A stretch of DNA of 64,000 nucleotides from Pelagicoccus sp. SDUM812002 (GCF_031127835.1 NZ_JARXHX010000002.1:186001-250000); one strand, 5' to 3'. Positions 17,278 through 26,420 are shown, counted from the stretch's first letter. Notes: generated by a model not told the origin, from the letters alone. A program made the numbers and translations.

Positions 17278-18957
17278 ATGTCAGTTCCACAGAAGAAAGC
17301 CACAAATGATAGCCCGAAGGCAGGGCTTGTGCAAAAGCTCAACAGCTTGCTGGAGAGTCATGGAGTGTTAGGTGATAGCTCGATAGGCGCAGTGTTTTCC
17401 TATCCGGAGCTACGGGTAGAATTTATCAACCGGATCGGGCAGCGTATCTTGAGTCCGGTATACGAGGGTTCAGATGTGTCAGAGGATTTTCAGCTCAGCG
17501 ACATCGTCTCGCTGGAGTCGAAGCGTCTCTATGATTCTCAAGTCTACCCGATGCTCCAAGTGAGCGGTTCCTGGAGTGGCAGCCTGACCTTGAAGGATCT
17601 ATGGGGCGGTGACATCCCCGCGGAGGTATCGATTTGGAACAGCGGTCCCAAAGACGGCTTAGACGGCAGGTTCCTGTTTCTGCATGGCGAGCCGCTGACT
17701 TACTCTACTTTTAAGACGATGCTTGGCTGGAAAGATAGGGAGCTTTTGCTTGCGTTGCTGGGGCATATGCGAGACGCGATTTATTTCAAGGATCGAGAAA
17801 GCCGGTTTCTGCGAGCAAGCGATAGTTTGATAAAACGGTTTGGACTCAAGTACCCGCATGAGGTGATTGGGAAGACGGATTTTCACTTCTTTGGAGTTGC
17901 CCATGCTTCTGAGGCGTACGAAGACGAGCAGCAGGTGATCCGTACTGGTGAACCGATTATGGACAAGGAGGAGAAGGAAGTTTGGGACGATCAGTCTGTG
18001 ACTTGGGCCGCAACTACGAAATTGCCGCTTTATGATGCTGATGGGAATATAGTGGGTACATTCGGAATCTCGCGAGATATCACGAAAAAGAAAGCTGAGG
18101 ACGAGGCTCGCAAGGAGCTAGAGCTCCGCTTGCAGCTGGCTCAGCGTTTGGAGGCGATTGGTTCTTTAGCCGCTGGAGTGGCTCATGAAATAAACACGCC
18201 GACGCAGTTCGTCGCTGACAACGTGAAGTTCTTGGGGGACGCGTTTTCCGATATAGGGAAGGTGCTTTCTGCCTGCAGGGCTTTGGTGGAAAAGAGTAAA
18301 AGTATTCAGGAAATGGATGCGGAAAGAGATACTGTATTAAAGTCGATTGAAGAGGTAGAACTCGACTTTCTGCAGGGTGAGATTCCGCAGACGATCGACC
18401 AGAGCTTGGAAGGGTTGCGGCAGATCGCGAGTATAGTAGGGTCGATGAAGGAATTTTCATATCCCTCGTCTCCGGAGAAAGCCAAGACTGATTTAAACCG
18501 AGCTATCGAAAACACCTTAAACGTATCTCGAAACGAATGGAAAGGCGTAGCGGAAATCGAGCTGGAGCTGGATCCTGAGCTGCCGAAGGTTTGCTGTTTG
18601 GTCGATCAGTTTAATCAAGTGGTTTTGAATCTGGTAGTGAATGCATCTCACGCCATCGCTTCGACGAAATCGCGTCAGGGCGCGATCAAGCTTCGCACCT
18701 CGGTTAATGGATACGAAGTGCTGCTAGAAGTGAGCGATACGGGAATCGGTATGAACGAGGAGACGCGGTCACGGATTTTTGAGCCTTTCTTCACAACGAA
18801 GGAGGTAGGCAAGGGAACTGGGCAAGGTTTGGCGATGGTGCGTAATATTGTCGTGAATACGCATCAAGGCAGGATTGATTGCGAGAGCGAGATTGGAGTA
18901 GGGACAACGTTTAAGGTGTATTTACCTATCGACTGCGATGATGAGTCAATAGATTGA
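17278..18957 (+). CDS. PAS-domain sensor histidine kinase
   Basis: About 559 residues from ATG 17278 ([14 protein letters not shown]); an ATG at 17251 is an alternative, and the frame is open further upstream without kinase-like content. There are no clear membrane helices. An N-terminal sensor-like region is followed by a PAS domain at about 150-280 ([34 protein letters not shown]). The HisKA box is [20 protein letters not shown] with the phospho-His in HEINT, and the HATPase domain has [20 protein letters not shown] and [11 protein letters not shown]. It has no receiver of its own. The next gene, 23 bp on, encodes a receiver protein with a degenerate HD-GYP domain, the likely partner. Confidence 0.87.
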   Translation: MSVPQKKATNDSPKAGLVQKLNSLLESHGVLGDSSIGAVFSYPELRVEFINRIGQRILSPVYEGSDVSEDFQLSDIVSLESKRLYDSQVYPMLQVSGSWSGSLTLKDLWGGDIPAEVSIWNSGPKDGLDGRFLFLHGEPLTYSTFKTMLGWKDRELLLALLGHMRDAIYFKDRESRFLRASDSLIKRFGLKYPHEVIGKTDFHFFGVAHASEAYEDEQQVIRTGEPIMDKEEKEVWDDQSVTWAATTKLPLYDADGNIVGTFGISRDITKKKAEDEARKELELRLQLAQRLEAIGSLAAGVAHEINTPTQFVADNVKFLGDAFSDIGKVLSACRALVEKSKSIQEMDAERDTVLKSIEEVELDFLQGEIPQTIDQSLEGLRQIASIVGSMKEFSYPSSPEKAKTDLNRAIENTLNVSRNEWKGVAEIELELDPELPKVCCLVDQFNQVVLNLVVNASHAIASTKSRQGAIKLRTSVNGYEVLLEVSDTGIGMNEETRSRIFEPFFTTKEVGKGTGQGLAMVRNIVVNTHQGRIDCESEIGVGTTFKVYLPIDCDDESID

Positions 18958-18980
18958 TATTTGATGGGTGGGTCCGAATT

Positions 18981-20144
18981 ATGAAAGTACTATTCGTGGA
19001 TGATAATGCTAGTGTCCTAGCGGCCTTTCGCAGAAATTTGCGTAAACGATTCGACATGTTTACCGCTGATTCAGCGGGAGCGGCGCTCGAAGTCCTCGAA
19101 AAGCAGGGGCCGATAGAAATCATCGTTTCGGATATGAAAATGCCAGGAATGAACGGTATCGAATTCCTGGAGAAGTCGATAGAAGTTTCTCCCGATTCGG
19201 TTCGCATCATGTTGACAGGAAACGCGGACCAGGAGACAGCGACCGACGCAGTCAACCGGGGCCATGTTTACCGTTTTCTCAACAAGCCTTGTTCCGTCGA
19301 GGATTTGATCGGGGCGATCAAGGATGCGTCGCATCACTACGAGTTGATGAAGTTGGAGCATAATGATCTCGAGGAAACGGTGGCAGGTTGCGTCAAGGTT
19401 TTAACCGATGTGCTTGGAATGGTAGCACCATTCGCTTTGGGTCGCGGGCAGCGTTTGAAGGCGAGCTTGAATCCGTTTATGAAAGCTCTGAAAATGAAGA
19501 GTCCTTGGCAATACGAGGTCGCAGCGCTGCTGTCTTCGATTGGATATGCTTCTTTGCCCAACGAGCTGGTTGAGAAACTGGAGAATGGGGAGCCACTCGT
19601 TGGACACGAATCGAGTGTAGTTAGAAATGTTCCTAAAATTGGATACGATTTGGTTTCAGCAGTTCCGAAACTGGAAAAGATTGCGAATATCATCAAGTAC
19701 CAGAGAAAGAACTTCAATGGAACGGGCTACCCGAAGGACGATGTTGCTGGGCAGTATATCCCTTTGGGATCGCGCTTGCTGAAGGTCTTTGAAGACCGTA
19801 TGGAGCTGGAAAAGGAGGGCGTTTCTGGAGAGGCTGCTCGGAAGAGGATGCTCGCTCGCTCGGGGTACTACGACCCACAGGTGCTTGAACTTTGTTTCAA
19901 ATATTACCCGCAATACCTTTCTACATCGATTTCCAAGGAAAAACCGGTGCTGCCTTTGGATTTGGATAGCTTGCGACCGGGACAGGTAATCGTCTCGGAG
20001 GTTTGTACGGTGAGCGGCTTGCTTCTCGTGGAAGCTGGCAACTGGTTGACAGCGGCGACGATTCAGAGGATTCGCAATTATGCTGCTCTGGACCAGTTGG
20101 CTGGGCCGTTCTATGTGCAGGTAGAGGAAAACGGAAAGGGATAG
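18981..20144 (+). CDS. Response regulator with degenerate HD-GYP domain
   Basis: A 387-residue protein from ATG 18981. The receiver spans residues 1-120, with the acidic pair D7/D8, phospho-acceptor D51 in IIVSDMKMPGMNG and the Lys in FLNKPC. The second part follows the HD-GYP fold, but the catalytic residues are gone: the usual HD pair reads SS (ALLSSIGYASLPNEL), the HP position reads VP (VVRNVPKIGYDLV), and HHE reads YQR (IIKYQRKNFNGTGYP). NGTGYP and IPLGSRLLKVFEDRMEL keep the GYP loop and following helix. It therefore probably cannot cleave cyclic di-GMP and may bind it or act as a phospho-controlled scaffold. It follows its presumed kinase by 23 bp. Confidence 0.88.
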   Translation: MKVLFVDDNASVLAAFRRNLRKRFDMFTADSAGAALEVLEKQGPIEIIVSDMKMPGMNGIEFLEKSIEVSPDSVRIMLTGNADQETATDAVNRGHVYRFLNKPCSVEDLIGAIKDASHHYELMKLEHNDLEETVAGCVKVLTDVLGMVAPFALGRGQRLKASLNPFMKALKMKSPWQYEVAALLSSIGYASLPNELVEKLENGEPLVGHESSVVRNVPKIGYDLVSAVPKLEKIANIIKYQRKNFNGTGYPKDDVAGQYIPLGSRLLKVFEDRMELEKEGVSGEAARKRMLARSGYYDPQVLELCFKYYPQYLSTSISKEKPVLPLDLDSLRPGQVIVSEVCTVSGLLLVEAGNWLTAATIQRIRNYAALDQLAGPFYVQVEENGKG

Positions 20145-20156
20145 GATCAAAACCGT

Positions 20157-20212
20157 AGAGCGGGTGCCAGGCCCTCGCTGAGCCGAGTGCAGGGGTTAAA
20201 GCACCCCGCTCT
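20157..20212. repeat. Long inverted repeat between convergent genes
   Basis: AGAGCGGGTGC and GCACCCCGCTCT (one-base bulge) enclose a 33-base stretch that itself can pair (CCCTCG with CGAG and AGGG). It lies between the response regulator (+) and ferritin (-). It could be a terminator for both sides, but neither flank has a T-run. Confidence 0.4.
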
Positions 20213-20271
20213 GGTGTGCGGCTTCGGAAATCGAATTCCGGAGGCTCGATTTCATTGGCTGAAGTGGCTGC

Positions 20272-20775
20272 CTACTCGGTGTCGGGAGTGCGTTCGCCTG
20301 CAAGGCGGTCGAGCATGAACATGGCTTCCGTGTTGCCTTCAGCTCGCTTGAGCTTGTCGATCATGTCGCCGACGCTTTTCTCCTCCTCGACTTGTTCGTC
20401 GATGAACCACTTTAGGAAGGAGACGGTTGCGTAGTCGTCGCAGCTGTGGGCGATCTTGTAGAGTCTGTTGATAGCGGCGGTGACCTTCTTTTCCTGGGCT
20501 AGGCTGGCCTCGAATACCGACAGAGGCGAGGCGAAGTCTTTCTTGGGCGCCTCGATAGCGGGCAGGGAAACCGGGGCTCCACGGTCGAGCAGGTGGGTGT
20601 AGAACTTCATGGCATGCTCGCGCTCTTCGTCGCTTTGGGTGGACATCCACTTGGCGAAACCGTCCCAAGCGTTTGTTTCGAAGTAGGAGGCCATGGAGAG
20701 GTAAGAATAGAAGGCTTGGAATTCCATGCCTATCTGTTCGTTGAGAGCGGTAGTGAGTTCGTCGGAAAGGTTCAT
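20272..20775 (-). CDS. ftnA: Non-haem ferritin
   Basis: A 167-residue four-helix ferritin without haem-ligand Met features of bacterioferritin. Ferroxidase ligands are visible as E17 in NEQIGMEFQAFYSYL, the EExxH motif in DEEREHAMKF, E94-region AQEKKVTAAINRLY and Q in FIDEQVEEEKSV. It oxidises Fe(II) and stores it as mineral in a 24-mer in the cytoplasm. It follows a small Cys-rich gene (69-bp gap) on the same strand, and both lie downstream of a tandem 21-bp-spaced box (21120-21156) shared with TonB-receptor operons. That suggests storage is controlled together with uptake. Confidence 0.95.
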   Translation of the reverse strand: MNLSDELTTALNEQIGMEFQAFYSYLSMASYFETNAWDGFAKWMSTQSDEEREHAMKFYTHLLDRGAPVSLPAIEAPKKDFASPLSVFEASLAQEKKVTAAINRLYKIAHSCDDYATVSFLKWFIDEQVEEEKSVGDMIDKLKRAEGNTEAMFMLDRLAGERTPDTE

Positions 20776-20844
20776 GTCCTTACTTGTGCAACAGGCTAGG
20801 GAGCTTGTCGAGAGTGTGAGCGTTAATCTCCTTGCGTCGGCTGC

Positions 20845-21012
20845 CTAAGCGCTGAGCTTGCGGGCCTTGCAGAGGTGGCTGCCGCATCCGGCGACGCGGG
20901 CACATTTGCCGCAAACGAATCGAGGGTGTGCGACGAGAAGCTGGATTTCCTCGAAGTGTTCTTTGATGGCGGACTTCTTGAGACCGCAGAGGGACTTGAT
21001 TTTAAGCTTCAT
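20845..21012 (-). CDS. Small Cys-rich protein upstream of ferritin
   Basis: A 55-residue basic protein from ATG 21012 (MKLKIKSLCGLKKSAIKEHF). It contains five Cys: one near the N-terminus and four in the C-terminal part (FVCGKCARVAGCGSHLCKA), where CxxC-x5-C-x4-C could bind a metal or an Fe-S cluster. An upstream ATG at 21066 would add 18 residues that do not look coding. It is probably cotranscribed with ferritin. Similar short proteins are, as far as I recall, found next to ferritin genes in other bacteria, but I cannot name a family. An iron-release or redox role is a guess from context. Confidence 0.72.
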   Translation of the reverse strand: MKLKIKSLCGLKKSAIKEHFEEIQLLVAHPRFVCGKCARVAGCGSHLCKARKLSA

Positions 21013-21074
21013 AGTGGTTGCTAGAATGGACGGTCCGCGCCAACGAACCGTCCCCTCTAATGACATAGTGTTAT

Positions 21075-21110
21075 CCGAAAAGTGTTAGTTTAGTATGCCG
21101 TACTTTTCGG
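21075..21110. promoter_or_regulatory. 9-bp inverted repeat in the Cys-rich/ferritin promoter region
   Basis: CCGAAAAGT and ACTTTTCGG pair perfectly around 18 bases. It lies 63-98 bp before the ATG at 21012 and 10 bp from the tandem box at 21120-21156. It could be an operator, or a hairpin ending the AraC transcript; no T-run follows. Confidence 0.4.
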
Positions 21111-21119
21111 GTGGGCTCC

Positions 21120-21156
21120 ACCCCCAGAGGGATTTGTGCAGCTCCGAAAGGGATTT
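21120..21156 (-). promoter_or_regulatory. Tandem iron-regulon box A (before Cys-rich protein/ferritin)
   Basis: On the + strand the two half-sites read ACCCCCAGAGGGATTT and GCTCCGAAAGGGATTT, starting 21 bp apart. They fit the 16-bp consensus RCYCCGANNGGGATTT found in tandem at four other places (28567, 29092, 30359, 37518). The box lies about 110-145 bp upstream of the small Cys-rich gene and directly behind the AraC-type regulator gene. A 21-bp direct-repeat period is characteristic of AraC/XylS-family operators. Confidence 0.75.
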
Positions 21157-21171
21157 TGAGGGGCAGCTGCC

Positions 21172-22104
21172 TCAGCTGGCAATCGCTTCGCTGGGGTTGA
21201 TACCGAAGGCCTGCTTGAAGGCGCGGGCGAAGTGGCTCGGGTTCGAGTAGCCGACGGAATTGGCGGTTTCGATGACGGAGGCGTTTCCTTGCATCAACAT
21301 TTCTCTCGCCTTTTCCATACGGACTTGGCGGAGGTAGCCGAAGATGGTGGTGCCGTAGCATTCCTTGAAGCCGCGCTTGAGCTTAAATTCATTGAGGTGC
21401 ACGGCTCGGCTCAGATTCGCGATAGAGTGGTCTTCTGAGAAGCGTTGCTCGATGAATCTCGCGGCTGCAGCGACTGCGTTAGCCTCGCGGGCGCTTTGCA
21501 AGGGCGTGATGGCACGGCAGGGGGAGAAGATGGGTTGGTCAAGGATGAGGGCGAGCCATTCAAGCGTTTTCGCTTCGATGAGAAGGCGCTCGCGGGTGTT
21601 GTCTCCCTCCAGGGCAGCAAGCTCGTGTCCGATGGCTAGGAGTCGGCCGCTGCTGGGTTGGGCGCTGAGTTGGGGCGTAGTCGAGTCGATGAGCTGAGGG
21701 GTGAGCGTGTCGGAAAAGCCGGTCAGGCCTTGGCTGGCTTGCTGGTCGAATCCGATCCAGAGTAGTTGGGTGGGCTCAAGCGAGCGGAAAGCGAGTGAGG
21801 CTTGGGCCGGCTTGATGAGAATCCAATCACCTGTTTGGCAGGGCCTTTCGGCTTGATCGCCTTGGCTGATGAGCAAGGATCCGGTCGCGACGAATGCGAT
21901 TTGCAAGAATGAGCGGGCCGGCCACTCGATGGGGGCTTGCAAGCTGCCAGTAACGTGGGCCCTGACGAAACTCATCCCTGGGCGTTGCTCAAAGCGCTTC
22001 AGTTCAATGGCTTGGCCGGTGGACGATGCGACGGAGCGCGAGGGAGCCTTGAACGGGCAATAAGTCGTCACTGGTTTCGATACGATTTGATTCGGCTCCT
22101 CCAT
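21172..22104 (-). CDS. AraC/PchR-type transcriptional regulator
   Basis: A 310-residue regulator (start ATG 22104, MEEPNQIVSKPV; the frame is open to 22239). The N-terminal 200 residues form a cupin-like sensing domain without close resemblance to known ones. The C-terminal 100 residues hold two helix-turn-helix motifs (SIANLSRAVHLNEFKLKRGF and IETANSVGYSNPSHFARAF) followed by GINPSEA. KLKRGFKECYGTTIFGYLRQ is typical of the PchR subgroup, which responds to siderophores. It is divergent from acnB and adjacent to ferritin. Tandem boxes with 21-bp period stand before ferritin, two TonB-receptor genes and two further iron-region loci; this protein is the best candidate to bind them. Confidence 0.87.
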   Translation of the reverse strand: MEEPNQIVSKPVTTYCPFKAPSRSVASSTGQAIELKRFEQRPGMSFVRAHVTGSLQAPIEWPARSFLQIAFVATGSLLISQGDQAERPCQTGDWILIKPAQASLAFRSLEPTQLLWIGFDQQASQGLTGFSDTLTPQLIDSTTPQLSAQPSSGRLLAIGHELAALEGDNTRERLLIEAKTLEWLALILDQPIFSPCRAITPLQSAREANAVAAAARFIEQRFSEDHSIANLSRAVHLNEFKLKRGFKECYGTTIFGYLRQVRMEKAREMLMQGNASVIETANSVGYSNPSHFARAFKQAFGINPSEAIAS

Positions 22105-22359
22105 CTCATTTAGCGGAAAGGCGGATCTAGCGGTGGCCTTTTTTGCTGTCAAATGCAAATGAGACACGTTCGCAAAAAGTACGGTGGAAATGGAGGCTGA
22201 CATTGGAGTGTCGAGCGAGCGACTTACTCGCCCACCCAAGGCTCTGAACCAATATGAGTCAGGTGAAGATTTGGGACTCGTTTCACATCGATTCCAGGAG
22301 CTGCAACGTGCAAAATCTTCTTGAACATTTTGGCCTCAATCGGCATCTGGCATAGCCAC

Positions 22360-25128
22360 ATGGACTTGTATACGGACTACCTGAAAGAGATCGAAGAGCG
22401 TAAAGGGGAAGGGCTGAGCCCTAAGCCGATTGATGATGGCGAGTTGCTTGCCGAAATCATCGCCCAAGTTAAGGACCTCGAGCATCCAGCAAGAGAGGAT
22501 TCCCTTCAGTTTCTAATTTACAACACCTTGCCGGGAACGACCTCCGCCGCCACGGTCAAGGCCAAGTTTCTCAAGGAAATCATTCTGGGTGCTTCGGTCG
22601 TGGACGAGATTTCTCCCACATTTGCTTTCGAATTGCTCTCCCACATGAAAGGCGGGGCATCGGTAGGCGTTCTGCTCGACCTGGCATTGGGCAAAGACGC
22701 CGCGATCGCTGAGGAAGCAGCAGCGGTTCTCAAGACGCAGGTATTCCTGTACGAGGCGGATACCGATCGCCTGAAGGCAGCTTACGAACAAGGTAACGAA
22801 GTAGCGGTCGAAATCCTCGAAAGCTACGCGAAAGCGGAATTCTTCACCAAGCTTTCTGAAGTCGAAGAAAGGATAGATGTTGTTACTTACATCGCGGCAG
22901 AAGGAGACATTTCCACCGACCTGCTTTCTCCAGGGAATCAGGCCCACTCCCGCTCGGACCGTGAACTGCACGGCAAGTGCATGATATCCGAGGTTGCTCA
23001 GAAGGAAATCCAAGAGCTGCAGAAGAAGCATCCCGGCAAGCGTGTAATGCTGATCGCAGAAAAGGGAACCATGGGGGTTGGTTCGTCCCGTATGTCCGGC
23101 GTCAACAACGTAGCGCTTTGGACCGGCAAGCAGGCTAGCCCCTATGTCCCCTTCGTGAACATTGCCCCAATCGTGGCAGGCACGAATGGAATTTCTCCTA
23201 TCTTTTTGACCACGGTGGACGTGACCGGCGGTATCGGTCTCGACCTGAAGAATTGGGTCAAGAAGCTCGACGCGAATGGCAAGCCAGTCCTCAACGACAA
23301 TGGCGACCCCGTTCTCGAACAAGCCTACTCGGTGGACACGGGAACAGTTCTCACCATCAATACCAAAGAAAAGAAGCTCTACAACGGCGACAAGGAGCTA
23401 GTGGACATCTCCTCTGCTCTCACTCCGCAAAAGCTCGAGTCCATAAAGGCCGGCGGTTCCTACGCAGTCGTATTCGGTAAGAAACTACAGACTTTCGCCG
23501 CTAAGACTTTGGGCGTGGAACAAGAGCTCGTCTTTGCGCCTTCGAAGGAAATCTCCCACCTAGGGCAAGGTCTTACTGCAGTAGAGAAGATCTTCAACAG
23601 AAATGCTGTCGGGACAACGGATGGTTCAGTTTTGCACGCCGGTTCTGACGTTCGCGTTAAGGTCAATATCGTTGGTTCGCAGGACACGACAGGCCTCATG
23701 ACTTCCCAAGAGTTGGAAGCCATGGCGGCGACGGTCATTTCTCCCACAGTCGATGGCGCTTACCAGTCCGGCTGTCACACCGCGTCGGTTTGGGATAAGA
23801 AGGCCCAGGCCAACATCCCGCGCCTCATGAAGTTTATGCACGGTTTTGGTTTGATCACGGCCCGAGACCCGAAGGGCGAGTACCATGCCATGACCGACGT
23901 GATCCACAAGGTCTTGAACGACCTCACGGTTGACGATTGGGCGATCATCATCGGTGGTGACTCGCACACCCGTATGTCCAAGGGTGTCGCATTCGGTGCG
24001 GACTCCGGAACGGTGGCCCTCGCGCTCGCAACCGGCGAAGCGACCATGCCGATTCCGGAATCAGTCAAGGTGACATTCAAGGGCGACCTTAAAGATCACA
24101 TGGACTTCCGTGACGTGGTACATGCAACGCAGGCCCAAATGCTCAAGAAGTTCGGCGACAATGTTTTCCAAGGCCGTGTTATCGAAGTTCACATCGGCAC
24201 CTTGCCGGCCGACCAGGCGTTTACCTTTACCGACTGGACTGCGGAGATGAAGGCCAAGGCCTCTATCTGTATTTCCGAGGATGATACGCTGATCGAGTCA
24301 TTGGAAATCGCGAAGAGCCGTATCCAGATCATGATCGACAAGGGTATGGACAACCATAATCGAGTCCTGCAAGGCTTGGTCGACAAAGCGAACGCGCGAA
24401 TCACTGAAATCAAGACCGGCATAAAGCCAGCTCTAACTCCGGATGCCGATGCCAAGTACTTCGCAGAATTTGTCGTGGATCTCGACTTGATCGAAGAGCC
24501 GATGATCGCTGATCCGGACGTGAACAATGACGATGTATCCAAGCGTTACACGCATGACACGATCCGCGGCGTATCCTACTACGGTGGTGAAAAGAAGGTA
24601 GACCTCGGCTTCGTGGGTTCCTGCATGGTTCACAAGGGAGACCTCAAGATCGTTGCCCAGATGCTCAAGAATTTGGAAGAGCAGCAAGGTAAGGTTGCCT
24701 TCAACGCACCTCTCGTGGTGGCAGCTCCGACCTACAACATCATCGATGAGCTAAAGGTCGAAGGCGATTGGGATATCCTGCAGAAGTATTCAGGTTTCGA
24801 ATTCAACGACGATGCACCGAAGGGCTCTGCCCGGACTGAATACGAAAATATGATGTATCTCGAGCGGCCCGGTTGTAACCTTTGCATGGGTAATCAAGAG
24901 AAGGCGGCTCGAGGCGACACCGTCATGGCAACATCTACGAGATTATTCCAAGGTCGCGTCGTTGAAGACTCCGATCGCAAGAAAGGTGAGTCACTCCTCG
25001 CATCCACGCCCGTTGTAGTGCTTTCAGCAATACTCGGAAGGATTCCAACTATGGATGAATACAAGGTGGCTGTAGAAGGAATCAACCTGACGAAGTTCTC
25101 TCCTCCGCGCCAAGCATTGATCAGCTAG
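22360..25128 (+). CDS. acnB: Aconitate hydratase B (AcnB-type)
   Basis: About 922 residues from ATG 22360 (MDLYTDYLKEIEERKGEGLS), which aligns with the start of E. coli AcnB; an in-frame TTG at 22321 would add 13. AcnB order is visible: an N-terminal helical HEAT-like domain, then the swivel domain (GDISTDLLSPGNQAHSRSDR and GTMGVGSSRMSGVNNVALW), then the catalytic domains with GSQDTTGLMTSQEL, GGDSHTRMSKGV and the cluster Cys in GSCMVHKG and GCNLCMGNQ. It interconverts citrate and isocitrate with a [4Fe-4S] cluster. A second, AcnA-type aconitase lies at 38646. It is divergent from the AraC regulator, and a strong terminator follows. Confidence 0.93.
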   Translation: MDLYTDYLKEIEERKGEGLSPKPIDDGELLAEIIAQVKDLEHPAREDSLQFLIYNTLPGTTSAATVKAKFLKEIILGASVVDEISPTFAFELLSHMKGGASVGVLLDLALGKDAAIAEEAAAVLKTQVFLYEADTDRLKAAYEQGNEVAVEILESYAKAEFFTKLSEVEERIDVVTYIAAEGDISTDLLSPGNQAHSRSDRELHGKCMISEVAQKEIQELQKKHPGKRVMLIAEKGTMGVGSSRMSGVNNVALWTGKQASPYVPFVNIAPIVAGTNGISPIFLTTVDVTGGIGLDLKNWVKKLDANGKPVLNDNGDPVLEQAYSVDTGTVLTINTKEKKLYNGDKELVDISSALTPQKLESIKAGGSYAVVFGKKLQTFAAKTLGVEQELVFAPSKEISHLGQGLTAVEKIFNRNAVGTTDGSVLHAGSDVRVKVNIVGSQDTTGLMTSQELEAMAATVISPTVDGAYQSGCHTASVWDKKAQANIPRLMKFMHGFGLITARDPKGEYHAMTDVIHKVLNDLTVDDWAIIIGGDSHTRMSKGVAFGADSGTVALALATGEATMPIPESVKVTFKGDLKDHMDFRDVVHATQAQMLKKFGDNVFQGRVIEVHIGTLPADQAFTFTDWTAEMKAKASICISEDDTLIESLEIAKSRIQIMIDKGMDNHNRVLQGLVDKANARITEIKTGIKPALTPDADAKYFAEFVVDLDLIEEPMIADPDVNNDDVSKRYTHDTIRGVSYYGGEKKVDLGFVGSCMVHKGDLKIVAQMLKNLEEQQGKVAFNAPLVVAAPTYNIIDELKVEGDWDILQKYSGFEFNDDAPKGSARTEYENMMYLERPGCNLCMGNQEKAARGDTVMATSTRLFQGRVVEDSDRKKGESLLASTPVVVLSAILGRIPTMDEYKVAVEGINLTKFSPPRQALIS

Positions 25129-25153
25129 GACTTCACGTTCAGCATTTTATGGA

Positions 25154-25186
25154 AGAGGATGGCGATCGATCGTCATCCTCTTTTTT
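25154..25186 (+). terminator. Rho-independent terminator of acnB
   Basis: AGAGGATGGCGATC pairs with GATCGTCATCCTCT (one G-T pair) and is followed by a run of six T. It lies 25 bp after the acnB stop. Confidence 0.9.
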
Positions 25187-25199
25187 GTGAAGTGGGTTC

Positions 25200-26339
25200 C
25201 TAGCGAACGAAGCGTCGCCAGCTCAGGGCGAAGCCCGTGTAGACGAGGAAGAGGGAGCCGAGGGTGAATAGGCAGGCTACTGATTTTCCCCAGAATCCGA
25301 AGCCAGCTCCGGTGTGGAGAAAACGTGTCCAAACACGGGCTCTCAGTCCAGCGCTTCGGTCCTGAAACCGGGTGAACTGCAGCATCTTACCCGTGTAGGG
25401 ATCGACCTCTACGGGCGTCCAAGCGCGGCTGGGCATGTGGTCGGGACGAGTGAGGTTGAGAAGGATGGGCTTGCTGGTGGGGGCGGAGCCTTCGTTCGCT
25501 GTCGTAGAAAATCCGATACTGACCCAATCTGGAAACATTTCTTTGGTGGAGGCTAGGATTTGTTCGTAAGGAAGGGGCGTGGATCCGTCGGGTGGAGTTG
25601 GCACGACCGCAGGCGGGACAGCCATCATTCCGAAGGTGCGGGATTTGGTGGCTTCTTCTCCGTTCAGGAGGAAGGGAATCTTGTGTCCCCATTCGTAGGA
25701 TATGACGACAGCGGTGGCGGCGAGGATCACGAGCCCGGGTAGGCTCCAGATTCCGAATACATTGTGCCAGTTGAAGTCGCGGGCTTTGCCTGTGGCCTTT
25801 TTGTTGAAGGTGAGACCTTTCTTGAAGAGGCGCAACTTTAGGGCACGAGGAAACCAGAGGTAGATACCGGTGAGGCAAAGGAGGAGAAATGCGAGATTGG
25901 CGGCACCGTTTATGTGGCGGCCGATGATCCAGGTGTCTTCGCTGTCGAGGCCGAAGAAGCGGTGCCACATTTCGAGTTTGTGGATAATCTCGTGGGCGGT
26001 GTGGGCCCGGGTGTCGGTGATCTCGCCGGTGTAGGGGTTGACGTAGAGAGGATCTTCGTAGCCGACGAGGAATTGGCAGGCCGCGGTGGGGTCGCTGTGG
26101 ACGCGAAGGTATTCGGAGGCGTGGTCCGGTCGTTTCTCGCGGACGATGGCCAGAAGTTGTTCTATCGATAAAGGTGTGGTTTCGTCTGGAACATCGACGT
26201 GCGAGACCTCGCGGTCGACCCAAGCGAGGATTTCCTCTTCGAAGGCGATGGCAATACCGGTGATCGACATGATAGCGATGACGATGCCGGAGATCAGACC
26301 GGAAACCAGGTGTATCCAGAATATGGTTTTTCGAAACAT
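25200..26339 (-). CDS. PepSY-associated membrane protein (PiuB-like)
   Basis: A 379-residue protein with four main helices. The first is at residues 8-32 (FWIHLVSGLISGIVIAIMS), with the conserved HxxxG. A PepSY-like segment follows (LLAIVREKRPDHASEYLRVH and YVNPYTGEITDTRA), then EIIHKLEMWHRFFGLDS. The middle helices hold GAANLAFLLLCLTGIYLWFP and FNWHNVFGIWSLPGLVILA. The last helix is CLFTLGSLFLVYTGFALSW. Conserved His in helices suggest haem binding; relatives are thought to reduce ferric siderophores at the inner membrane. It lies 163 bp downstream of a TonB receptor on the same strand, with a hairpin between them. Confidence 0.9.
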   Translation of the reverse strand: MFRKTIFWIHLVSGLISGIVIAIMSITGIAIAFEEEILAWVDREVSHVDVPDETTPLSIEQLLAIVREKRPDHASEYLRVHSDPTAACQFLVGYEDPLYVNPYTGEITDTRAHTAHEIIHKLEMWHRFFGLDSEDTWIIGRHINGAANLAFLLLCLTGIYLWFPRALKLRLFKKGLTFNKKATGKARDFNWHNVFGIWSLPGLVILAATAVVISYEWGHKIPFLLNGEEATKSRTFGMMAVPPAVVPTPPDGSTPLPYEQILASTKEMFPDWVSIGFSTTANEGSAPTSKPILLNLTRPDHMPSRAWTPVEVDPYTGKMLQFTRFQDRSAGLRARVWTRFLHTGAGFGFWGKSVACLFTLGSLFLVYTGFALSWRRFVR

Positions 26340-26352
26340 GGGAGGGGATGGG

Positions 26353-26372
26353 AACCGCAGATGAACGCGGAT
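26353..26372. repeat. Dispersed intergenic repeat (related copy at 1329-1349)
   Basis: AACCGCAGATGAACGCGGAT lies between the PepSY and TonB-receptor genes and matches the bases at 1329-1349 at 17 of 20 positions. No function is known. Confidence 0.35.
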
Positions 26373-26395
26373 AGACGCAGATGTGAAGAGAAAGA

Positions 26396-26420
26396 AGCCG
26401 CCTCGACGGGCGAGGCGGCT
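26396..26420 (-). terminator. Hairpin between TonB-receptor and PepSY genes
   Basis: This is a perfect 10-bp stem, AGCCGCCTCG/CGAGGCGGCT, with a 5-base loop. On the minus strand it is followed by TCTTTCTCTT. It may attenuate transcription between the receptor and the downstream PepSY gene. A second GC hairpin (GGCGCG/CGCGCC) lies at 26478-26494, just behind the receptor stop. Confidence 0.6.
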
